Assembly: GCA_019787685.1 (NCBI GenBank)
Contig: JAHNUO010000009.1
Span: forward strand, 1,736,001-1,800,000
Source of the DNA: Chiua virens
Taxonomy: Eukaryota > Basidiomycota > Agaricomycetes > Boletales > Boletaceae
Length of the DNA stretch: 64,000 bases
Reading direction: 5' to 3'
Below, one piece after another: positions 53,548-62,665 of the stretch. The position numbers were made by a program, and so were the translations under genes. Numbering within the stretch: the first letter of the stretch is position 1; each line of letters starts with the position of its first letter. The notes beneath the pieces were generated by a model. That model was not told where the DNA came from. It searched no databases and was given only the letters and a program-made list of their open reading frames with translations.

Positions 53548-56418
53548 GTACTCAACTTCATCACCAGAATGTAAAGGTCATCATATGACTCAGTCATGGT
53601 CTCCATGTCATCACCTGTAGTGACCAGATGAGATGTGGAAGAAGAAACAGGTGTTTAATGTGGGGCAGTGATGCCACAGCGAGAACTTGCGGTAGAGAGG
53701 GACTTAATATGAAGAGAACTGGGAGCAGGCTGGCATTGTGAAAGCAAAGTAGAGGGGAAGTTCTCTGGCACTAGTTTGTCCATCCAATCATCAATGCAAC
53801 CTAAACCCACAATGTGACTTTTTGTGACACTATTTTCATGACAATACAGGTCAATGCAGTCCCAGTAGGAGAGAATGGTTTCAGTGAGTAGAAACAACAT
53901 GATAGTTGGTGGGAAAACACACGCAGAGGCAGATATCTTAGACTTTCCTTTCTCAGGCTTATCAATGACACCCTGTTTTGTGTGAGTGGCATGCTCCCCA
54001 GCTCCAACAGTCCCTTGATCATCCAAATCATCTTGTGAGCTTTCTGAGGTTGCTGGCCCTTCAATGGAAGTGTCTGGACTCTTGTGCTCCACAGTCATGC
54101 TGCCAGTGGTACAAGTAGACTCGGATCTGGGCTTTGGACAGTTCATGAGTAGCTCAACTTCTTCTTGTTCTCCCTGTGAAATGATACCATCCAGGTGCTT
54201 GATATCTCGTTCCCAGGCTGCAGTCACCTCTAGCCTCACATCCTCCACTTGAGCATCATCAGCTTGCTTTTGCTGTGTGGTGTGACATTTTTGCTTCATG
54301 TCAGACAGGATCCGTCCAGGATGCTGGTTCTGATTCTTGGTGCAAGTGGTATGCGTGGTGTTGTTGGTGGACATGACTTGGAGCAGAAAGAGCAGCAATG
54401 CATGATGGGTGTATTGGTTGGAGTTAAGCTTTGTCACATCTAACAAATTGTCCTACAGCTTACCTCAGGCAACTGAGACACTGTTCTTGGCCTGTCCAAC
54501 ATGTTTTGCAACCCTAGAACCATAGTACATCCAGCTTTGCTACAGTCATTGAATCACCTAATTTTAGAATGTTCTTATAGCTCCACTGTTACCATACTAT
54601 TCAGTATAATGCCCTCATACCCATTGCGCCAGACTGCTGTTACCACCCCTTGTATTCCTTACTGTTATGCAGGATGCTGCTGCTGGTTCAAGCCACTCCC
54701 TGGCCTCAAATGTCACCATACATTAGCTCACAACTATTTGTTTGACATACCCAGGTCATCCACTACAGCCACAATTTCCACTTTGGCTGGACATTCAGCA
54801 CCAACTGGGCTGGCACCAGGAGTCATTCAAGATTATCATGATAAACTCACCAGTGCATTGTATGTCAGTGGAAGGGTTCACCTTTAACAATCATCTCTAG
54901 GTAATATTTGTGACACTAACAGCCAACCGGTTGATCCCAATTCCCTTCCATTCACAACAGAGAAAAGTCCAAACAACTGGTCACCCTATGCCTCAAAACA
55001 CCAGTTTGAAACTGCTGAACTATTATACAAGGATGCTGAAATGTCTGCAAAGAATGTTGACCATCTTTGCAAATTATGGGGGCAGTCTCAATGCGAGGAG
55101 GACGACAATGGAGAAGGCCCACCATTTGTCAACCATACCAAACTATACAACACTATTGATGCAACACCGCTGGGCAACACTCCATGGGACTGTTTCAAGC
55201 TGAAGTACAACAGTGATCGCCCTGGAGGTACTGTCCCCCCTTGGATGAATGAGACATACAAGTTCTGGTACCATCTCCTGATCTGCTTGTCACACAGATG
55301 TTGTCGAATACAGAGTTCCATGGCAAGTTTGACTATGTCCCATACCAGGATTTCCTGAAGGGCCTGGACAGTCAGTGATGATATGAATGTTTCATGTCAG
55401 GAGACTGGGCATGGAAGCAAGTGATATGCAATCCTACCCCAAATTAATTTTCCTTGTCCTTAGATTTGTGCACAATAGGACGAGATTGCAGAGGACCTGG
55501 CCACAATCAGTAGCACATTTGTTCCTATCATACTCAGAAGTGACAAGACAACAGTCTCTGTGGCAACTGGCCAGAACGATTACTGGCCAGTACATATATC
55601 TCTCGATTGGAAACATTCACAACAATGTATGGCGTGCACACCGCAGGGGTGTTGAGCTGCTTGCATTTCTGGCAATTCCAAAAGGTTTGTCTTGTTATCA
55701 GTTCACTGGCATATTCACTATTAATCTTCTAGTTTCACAGTGGCAAAGAAGTATGCTGGCAACTCAACATTCTGGTGTTTCAAAAAACAACTTTTTTACA
55801 CTGCGTTGACCAGGATGTTATGTTCTTTGGAGCCAGGTATAACCAAACCATAAGTGATGAAATGCCCCAACCAACATTATCGCCATGTCATTTTCAGGCT
55901 AGGACCATACATTGCCAATTACCCCAAACAAGTCTTTCTTTCGGGTATTGTTCAATCCTGGTGTGGGCAGTAAGTTCATCCCTTTATTGTCTATCCTAGC
56001 TTGACCATTGCCATTCAATAGGTGTATCGCAACCCCTAACAACCTTGATGGTGGTGGTGCACCCTGTACTGCAAAACTTACTTGCGTGCTACAGGAGAAA
56101 ATTTCAAATGATAATGTTCTTTGGAATGATTGGGGTATCAATGGATCAATTGTCATATGTGTCAATACTTTCAACCAAGACTAATACTCACTGATCATGA
56201 TGTTTCTGCATGTAGGTATTCACAGAACACTTCCCATGTGCTGACATCTGGCAACTCCTAGCACCAGATATACTACACCAACTCATGAAAGGCACATTTA
56301 AGGATCACCTGGTTGAGTGGGTCAAAAAATACCTAGAATTAGAGCATGGGAAAACCAGGGCCAAAGACCACCTGGCTGATATTGATTGATGGTGTGTTTC
56401 AATGCTGAATGTTGAACT

Positions 56419-56786
56419 TGTTAGAACAGACCAGTTCCAAAGGGCCCGGTTGTCCCGAGGGCAGAGTCACTGCTCTGGTGACTTACCTGATGGTGAAGCT
56501 CAAGACGATATTGTGGAGGATGGAGAGAGAGAAGATTGTTATTCTGTATATACAGTAGAACATGTTTATATATCTACTGTAATGCTATGCTGTACCTGTA
56601 GTGAGGAGTAATGGTACTGCATTGATGATTGTAACTAATTGTATTGTAGTGCCTAAGGTACTACAATAAGTCTATAGTCGTTCCGGTACTTCCAGAGCGC
56701 AGGAACCTCGGAACTTCCGGAAGCGGAAGCCTCGGAAGCGCGGGAACTACCCGGAACGGTCGGAACAGTTTATACATATTCCAACA
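56419..56786 (-). repeat. Copia 3' LTR (368 bp)
   Basis: TGTTAGAACAGACC to TATTCCAACA in + orientation. On the coding strand U3 holds about eleven TTCC/GGAA motifs in 90 bp (56680-56776), then TATATAAACATG. Confidence 0.97.
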
Positions 56787-56797
56787 CTCCCCCTTGC
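56787..56797 (-). promoter_or_regulatory. Copia polypurine tract
   Basis: AAGGGGGAG on the minus strand directly before the 3' LTR start TGTTGGAATATG. Confidence 0.8.
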
Positions 56798-56847
56798 CTT
56801 GTGTACGCAGACACTTCAGGCATAAGAAAGGACTTTCGCACAAGCTG

Positions 56848-59800
56848 TTAGGCTGGCGAGTAAAACTCCAAACCAAGCAAGGAGCAAAACTTCTCGAACT
56901 TGACATGTCCAAGGTTCTTAGTGAACATATCCGCTGGATTGTCATCTCCAGGGACATAAAGTAGCTCTACTTGTTTGTAAATCATCACTGCATCTCGTAC
57001 AAAATGGTAGCGGATGTGGATGTGTTTGGAACGCTTTTCAGTGACTGGGTTCTGAGCTATAAATAGCGATCCCTGATTGTCACCACAGATCGGGATTGGT
57101 TTTAGATGGTATCCGAGTTCTTCCATCATTTGAAAAATCCATACAGCCTGGCGAGAACAATCACTCAGAGCCATGTACTCAGCTTCTGTAGAAGAGAGGG
57201 CTGTGGTTTTCTGTAGGTGTGAATTCCATAGGAAAACACCATTGGCTAGCTTCATATAAAAGCCAGTCTGAGAGTGACCGGTAATCTTATCTTGACCCCA
57301 GTCAGAATCAGTGAAGGCAATAATCCCTTTGCCAGAAGATTCATCAAACACAAGTGAATAATCACGAGTGCCGGCTAAGTAACGGCATATATACAGGGCC
57401 TTATCAAGGTGCTCCTGTGAGGGATTTGCGGATTGTCTAGCCAGTTGCATTACAGCATAGGCAATATCTGGTCGTGTGCCAATCATAAGATATATTAATG
57501 AGCCTATCACTGTCTGGAAGCGCGTCCGCAACTCTAAATTGACAGAGGCATCATTCTTCGCTGGGTAATATCCCTGCGGTAAGGGAGTACGAGCAGGCTT
57601 GGCATTTGTCATGCTAAAGCGCTCAAGCACTTTGTCGAGGTATGAGACTTGGTCTATGAGGATCCTATGACCTTCTCGACGTATATTCATTCTGAGGAAT
57701 TCATGTGTTTCACCCAGATCACGGCATTCCCACTTCTTCATGAATGCGGCCTTTAGCTTATCTACTAAAGCTTTACTGGGTCCACAGAAGAGGGCATCGT
57801 CTACGTAGATAATCGCTAGGACAATATCTTTTCCATTGCGATAGATGAAGAGGCCAGCGTCTGTTCTAAGTCGCTTAAAGCCTAGTGCCTGCATCGACTG
57901 ATCTAAAGATCTCCACCAGGCTAAACCTGCCTGTTTTAAGCCATAGATGGCTCGGAGTAGTCGGAGGACTTTGCCTTTTGAGTTGGGAGGCACAAACCCT
58001 TCAGGAAACTCCATGTAGAGTTCCTCTTCCAGTATTCCATATAGGAAAGCAGATCGGACATCAAGTCCTGATATGTGCCAATCATTGAGAGCAGATAGAG
58101 CAAGCATGCATCGCACTGTCTCAAAGCGTACAACTGGGCTGAAGATCTCATCAAAGTCAAGCCCTTCCACCTGTGAGAAGCCTTTGGCAACTAGGCGGGC
58201 TTTCTTGCGACCATCTGTTTTGACATCAAACACCCATCTATTTTTTATAACCTTTCGGTTGGGTGGACGGTCTGTGACTTCAAAGACTTTGCGATCTTTC
58301 ATAATTTGTAGCTCTTCCTCACAAGCTTTATGCCAGAGCTTTTGCTCTTGGTGAGGGAGCTTAAGTATGTCACGGTATGACCAGTCTCTATAGTTGACTT
58401 TGGTCATTCCAGAGTTTTCGAGCGGAACTGCATGAGCACATAGATAATGCAATAAAGCATCTCCCCCTTCCCTGGTCAGGCGTTCTACATCATCTTCTGA
58501 CAGAGTTGGTGAGGGTGGGAGGCCACCAGGGATGTCTGGTGTTGCAGGTTCATGTGGAGTGCTCGATGATTCACCAATTATCTCTTTCCAGCGTGATTCC
58601 CTCTCAATTTCTTTGAGTTGTTTCAAAGGGTGTCTCTGTTCTCCATAGACATTCCCAGGTCGTCTAGGAGGGTTTTTAATCCTTTCACTGCGACGTGGTA
58701 AAGCTGGAGGGGCTGCTGGAGGTAGTCTAGGAGCACGAGGAGGGGTCACTGGAGGTGGTGGTGTTTCTTGCAAGTGTTCCGGTGCTTCCGGTGCTTCCGG
58801 TGTTTCCGGGCGTTCCAGTTGCATTGGTGTTTCTGGTCGTATGACAGGATGATGAGGAGCACGTTGAGGTGCATCAGACTCATCAGAGGAGAAATCCTCT
58901 GGTTCAGAGTGATGGTCATGATGAGGAGGTGGGTTGCATGGTACACTGCTTACCAGCCTGTGAGGCCGAGCCCCTGGACAACGAGGGAACAGGTTCTCAT
59001 CAAAGATGGCATGAGCAGAAGTGAATATTGCATTGTTAGGACGCATGAAAATCCAATTGGATTCACTTCCTGCTGATACACCAAGGTAGATCATCAACTG
59101 TGATTTGGGCTGTAATTTGCCCGTTCGAATCTCATTGGGAAGATGCACATAGGCACCACATCCAAAAACACGTAAGTGTGAGATTGAAGGTTTCTGTCCA
59201 GTGAGCAATTCATAAGGAGTTTTCCAATTCAATCGGGCCAATGGAGTGCGGTTGTACACATGGGAAGCATGTAAATATGCAAATTCCCAGTAGGAATTAG
59301 GGAGACAAGCGTGAAGTCGCATTGCCTGTGCCTTATCCATGAGAGTACGGATTAACCGTTCTGCACGTCCATTTTGCTGATGAGCATATGGGGCTGATTG
59401 GAGTATGTGTATACCTTGGTCTCGCATATACTCGGTAAAGGCTTTAGAAGTGAATTCACCTCTGGCATCAGAACGCCAACCTTTAATTTGAGCATTATAT
59501 TGGTTGCGGACATAGGTAAAGAATTGCTTTGTAGCCTTTAAGGCTTGATCCTTGGATTTGAGACATACAACCCATGACATAGATGTATAGTCATCATAAA
59601 ACACAATCGCATATTTATGCTTATGATATGATTCAACCTCAAAATACTTGAGATCTGAGTGTATTAACTCAAAGGGAGCAGAGGCTCTCTTCTCAGTATG
59701 AGGGAATGATCGGTTTGGTTGTTTTCCAAGTTCACATCCAGGACAGATGGGTGCTTTCAACGGAATGTCTACTTCCGGAAAGTCTTTGGTGTGTTTGCGT

Positions 59801-61956
59801 GCAGCTTTAAGCACATCACGCGAAGGATGGCCAAGACGACGATGTATCAACTCAAAATCAATAGTATTGAGTGACATTGAATGAGTTTTAACACTTTTTA
59901 GTGTTTCTGGGCATGTTTCACTTCTTCTAAGTCGTTCCGAGTGTTCCGGGTGTCGTTCCGGACTGGAACTGGTCTTCCGAGTTGATTTTAAGTGTGTATA
60001 AGTGGTTCCGAGCGCTTCCGGGTTGGAAGTGTCGGTAGTGATCAAGGTAGGTGTAAAACTGCTCGGAACTGCTTTGGAACAGTCTCGGAAGCAATCGGAA
60101 GTGTTTGGGAGCAACTTGGAAGTGTTTTGGAAGTGATCTGAGGTGATTGGAGCAGGTTTGATGCTCTTAGCATGCAGCCAGTACATTGTGTCTGTACCAT
60201 GTGAATGAAATGACAACACAGTACGCTTCTGCTGTGAATGGTGAAAGTCTATGTGTCCAGGACGTGTGCGCACAGATAGTGTACGGTCTTTGAGGAGAGT
60301 GCCCATTGAAATTAGCTTGATTTTACAAGCAGGCATATAAATGACTGGCGATAGACGCACAGGTCTGCTCTCATACTCAATGATGACAGTTCCTGAACCT
60401 AATACAGGAGCTTTTCCATTTGCAGTTTGCGTATAGTGTGGTGTGGTGTATGGCTTATACTCTACGAAGTCATCAATATTTGAAGTAAAATGTGATGATG
60501 CTCCGGAGTCAAGTAACCACATGTCAGGGATATCTTCTTCATGAGTGATCTCTCTTTGCTTTCCTTTGCCTGTGTACTTGTTACAGTTGTCACACATTGT
60601 AAGAGGCTGGGTAGCAGATGATATTCTCAGACTATCTACTACATTAGACACTAGTAAATGACTTTGCTGTAACACAAGGTGCACGTTAGTGTCAGAGTAG
60701 GATTGTCTGGAATGAGAGACGTACTCGGGAGTGGATCCACAATCATAGTAGTGTCCAAGCCAGTCGTCTTCATCATCACCAAGGGAGACAGCATCTTCAT
60801 CCTCAATGACAGCCATGGAAGTGTCTTGTTCAACACGTTCCAAGAGATGCTTGGATGAAGTGGGAATTTCTTCCGACCAATCCGAGTGCTTGTTGGCTAT
60901 CATGTCCACATTGTGAACAGATTGAATTGAAGGTGTTTCCCCAATGCGGTGAAGAAGGGATATTGCATTCTGAACATGAGGGAATGCAGGAGGACCATAG
61001 TGAGTCAAAGCTGGTTTATGGGAGAGCAGACGTGGGTCAATGGTCAGAGAGGTGAAAGTGGATGAGACAGGATCAATGATGACAGGTTCTTGATCAAAAT
61101 TGACGAAAGCAAATGAGGGGACCTCCTCAGCTACAATGTTGGCTTTGTGGCGATGTTGCTGGGGGTTCTTGCTATAGTCAGAGCGTTTGCCACGTCTTTT
61201 TTTCCTTCCGAAGCCTTCCGGACTGGAACCACCGGAACCAGAATTTCCCTGTTGTTTCTGCTGGGCACCAAACTTCGGTTCCTCCCCTTTCCGCTTAACA
61301 GCAGAAACCTTGTTCGCTTGCTGTTCAGGCTTAGCCTGAGATCTGGTCTGAGTTGGACGGCGAGCAACATGTTGTTGCCAAGCAGCTGTGATGGCCTGTT
61401 CTACATCTGCCATAGTAGGGGTTTTGGTATCGGCAGAGGATTTCTCATTTGCAGCGGTATTGAGTAAATTGGTGTAGAAGTCGGCATATTTGGGTAGCCG
61501 GGACAGGACGATCATCAGCTTGATCTTGTCATCAACCTTGTATTCAAAAGACTCGAGCTGGGCAAAATGGGTATTGAATTTGGCAAAAGTCTGGGCAGGA
61601 TGTTGATTTTCTGAGAAGAAAAGGGACATCATGGACTTGAATTCGGAATAGGCGGAAGAGATAGTATGGCCATCATACTGTTGCTTCAGTGAATTCCAGA
61701 GGGAAAGAGCTGTACCACAGTCAGCATGACGACTGAGCAAGTGATGCTCAATCCAAAGCTTCATGGAACCCATGGCTTTGTCGTCATTGTCATCCCAATT
61801 ATTCTGCTTTTCCAAATCATCATCGGTGGGGCGTGTCCGTTTCATACAAGCATTCCAGACACTGACTGACTGAAGATAATTCTTCATGTCATCAGCCCAG
61901 CGACGATAGTTTGATCCGTTGAGCTTAGAAATGTTGTTGAGCGTGTTAGACGACAT
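56848..61956 (-). CDS. Copia Gag-Pol polyprotein, 1702 residues, intact
   Basis: Single frame from ATG 61956 (MSSNTLNNISKLNGSNYRRW). Gag of the copia type lies at about residues 1-210, without a CCHC knuckle: a basic stretch (GFGRKKRRGKRSDYSK) stands in its place. Protease MWLLDSGASSHFT (about 480); a Ser/Thr/Glu-rich linker (about 610-700); pre-integrase zinc region FELIHRRLGHPSRD..CPGCELGK (about 710-750); integrase core with HSDLKYF, SDARGEFTS and NGRAERL; RT from WHKACEEELQIM with DVRSAFLYG and active site IIYVDDALFC; RNase H with FTDSDWGQD, SSTEAEYMALS and DNQGSLFIA; tail NPADMFTKNLGHVKFEKF. All catalytic motifs are present and no stop or frameshift is seen, so the element may be active. 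Confidence 0.96.
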   Translation of the reverse strand: MSSNTLNNISKLNGSNYRRWADDMKNYLQSVSVWNACMKRTRPTDDDLEKQNNWDDNDDKAMGSMKLWIEHHLLSRHADCGTALSLWNSLKQQYDGHTISSAYSEFKSMMSLFFSENQHPAQTFAKFNTHFAQLESFEYKVDDKIKLMIVLSRLPKYADFYTNLLNTAANEKSSADTKTPTMADVEQAITAAWQQHVARRPTQTRSQAKPEQQANKVSAVKRKGEEPKFGAQQKQQGNSGSGGSSPEGFGRKKRRGKRSDYSKNPQQHRHKANIVAEEVPSFAFVNFDQEPVIIDPVSSTFTSLTIDPRLLSHKPALTHYGPPAFPHVQNAISLLHRIGETPSIQSVHNVDMIANKHSDWSEEIPTSSKHLLERVEQDTSMAVIEDEDAVSLGDDEDDWLGHYYDCGSTPEYVSHSRQSYSDTNVHLVLQQSHLLVSNVVDSLRISSATQPLTMCDNCNKYTGKGKQREITHEEDIPDMWLLDSGASSHFTSNIDDFVEYKPYTTPHYTQTANGKAPVLGSGTVIIEYESRPVRLSPVIYMPACKIKLISMGTLLKDRTLSVRTRPGHIDFHHSQQKRTVLSFHSHGTDTMYWLHAKSIKPAPITSDHFQNTSKLLPNTSDCFRDCSKAVPSSFTPTLITTDTSNPEALGTTYTHLKSTRKTSSSPERHPEHSERLRRSETCPETLKSVKTHSMSLNTIDFELIHRRLGHPSRDVLKAARKHTKDFPEVDIPLKAPICPGCELGKQPNRSFPHTEKRASAPFELIHSDLKYFEVESYHKHKYAIVFYDDYTSMSWVVCLKSKDQALKATKQFFTYVRNQYNAQIKGWRSDARGEFTSKAFTEYMRDQGIHILQSAPYAHQQNGRAERLIRTLMDKAQAMRLHACLPNSYWEFAYLHASHVYNRTPLARLNWKTPYELLTGQKPSISHLRVFGCGAYVHLPNEIRTGKLQPKSQLMIYLGVSAGSESNWIFMRPNNAIFTSAHAIFDENLFPRCPGARPHRLVSSVPCNPPPHHDHHSEPEDFSSDESDAPQRAPHHPVIRPETPMQLERPETPEAPEAPEHLQETPPPPVTPPRAPRLPPAAPPALPRRSERIKNPPRRPGNVYGEQRHPLKQLKEIERESRWKEIIGESSSTPHEPATPDIPGGLPPSPTLSEDDVERLTREGGDALLHYLCAHAVPLENSGMTKVNYRDWSYRDILKLPHQEQKLWHKACEEELQIMKDRKVFEVTDRPPNRKVIKNRWVFDVKTDGRKKARLVAKGFSQVEGLDFDEIFSPVVRFETVRCMLALSALNDWHISGLDVRSAFLYGILEEELYMEFPEGFVPPNSKGKVLRLLRAIYGLKQAGLAWWRSLDQSMQALGFKRLRTDAGLFIYRNGKDIVLAIIYVDDALFCGPSKALVDKLKAAFMKKWECRDLGETHEFLRMNIRREGHRILIDQVSYLDKVLERFSMTNAKPARTPLPQGYYPAKNDASVNLELRTRFQTVIGSLIYLMIGTRPDIAYAVMQLARQSANPSQEHLDKALYICRYLAGTRDYSLVFDESSGKGIIAFTDSDWGQDKITGHSQTGFYMKLANGVFLWNSHLQKTTALSSTEAEYMALSDCSRQAVWIFQMMEELGYHLKPIPICGDNQGSLFIAQNPVTEKRSKHIHIRYHFVRDAVMIYKQVELLYVPGDDNPADMFTKNLGHVKFEKFCSLLGLEFYSPA

Positions 61957-62285
61957 AACAGGTAGATAATCTGATGGTATGAATGTCAGTAAACCTTATT
62001 CACAGAGAAGAAGGGAGCGAGGAGAAATCAATCGCATCTGCTGAACATTCAGTGACCCTCAGATTGGGGTGACATAGTCTCCCCCTACACTGTAGGTCTA
62101 AAAGCCTATTTCCCTGAGCGTATTCGCATCAAAAGGGAGTGTCCGGCGAGAATTCTCAATCGCACAGGACTGGCTTTATTCAGCACATCCAGCAAGAATA
62201 TTAATATTCAATTGCATTGGATGTGAATTATCAGGTGTCCACCAAGAGCAGTCAGCGGCGGGTATATCGCACAGCTGGCCACTCG

Positions 62286-62297
62286 GGGCTCATAACC
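62286..62297 (-). promoter_or_regulatory. Copia PBS matching initiator tRNA-Met anticodon arm
   Basis: On the + strand GGGCTCATAACC abuts the 5' LTR. This is the anticodon stem-loop sequence of eukaryotic initiator tRNA-Met, the primer half-molecule used by Drosophila copia, not a tRNA 3' end. Confidence 0.75.
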
Positions 62298-62665
62298 TGT
62301 TAGAACAGACCGGTTCCAAAGGGCCCGGTTGTCCCGAGGGCAGAGTCACTGCTCTGGTGACTTACCTGATGGTGAAGCTCAAGACGATATTGTGGAGGAT
62401 GGAGAGAGAGAAGATTGTTATTCTGTATATACAGTAGAACATGTTTATATATCTACTGTAATGCTATGCTGTACCTGTAGTGAGGAGTAATGGTACTGCA
62501 TTGATGATTGTAACTAATTGTATTGTAGTGCCTAAGGTACTACAATAAGTCTATAGTCGTTCCGGTACTTCCAGAGCGCAGGAACCTCGGAACTTCCGGA
62601 AGCGGAAGCCTCGGAAGCGCGGGAACTACCCGGAACGGTCGGAACAGTTTATACATATTCCAACA
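62298..62665 (-). repeat. Copia 5' LTR (368 bp)
   Basis: Same as the 3' LTR except for one base. On the coding strand it contains the GGAA/TTCC cluster, then TATATAAACATG and, further on, the transcript start region. Confidence 0.97.

Larger units (their letters stand above)
42928..54374 (-). pseudogene. Basidiomycete-specific gene split by three retroelement insertions
   Basis: Minus strand; start ATG 54374 (MSTNNTTHTTCTKNQNQHPG) and stop TGA 42928-42930 (after ENLFKFC). Removing a solo LTR1 (52800-53547), a second one (50944-51693) and gypsy B (43078-50764) re-joins one gene. The blocks are the N-terminal helix RLEVTAAWERDIKHL, then VKDDLPAVCTAHNK, FISALTHFASGHSNLWTIPS, LQKIWDKVYRG, RSATTAVAVAVLTTFF, FAKALLVNNHFLFQN, WRAPFVLQMFAYHLNYIQGQ and finally LEPIS joined to ELSGKNLEVIVNEMQKYL across the gypsy B site. 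I recall this order from a gene family common beside agaricomycete transposons, without known function. Several introns remain. The start lies about 130 bp from the divergent Plavaka gene. Confidence 0.6.
56419..62665 (-). mobile_element. Young Ty1/copia retrotransposon (6247 bp)
   Basis: Perfect GAACT duplication (56414-56418, 62666-62670). The two 368-bp LTRs differ at one base that I can find (A at 56433, G at the matching position 62312). It has one uninterrupted Gag-Pol frame, a polypurine tract and a tRNA-type PBS. It interrupts the Plavaka transposase. Confidence 0.97.

Noticed and set aside
58746..61467. Several 60-100 codon plus-strand frames opposite the copia Gag-Pol
   Set aside because: They are shadows of the intact minus-strand polyprotein and show no motifs.
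62286..62297. A genuine tRNA-Met gene fragment
   Set aside because: Only 12 bp match, and it sits exactly at the LTR edge where a PBS belongs; no tRNA arms surround it.
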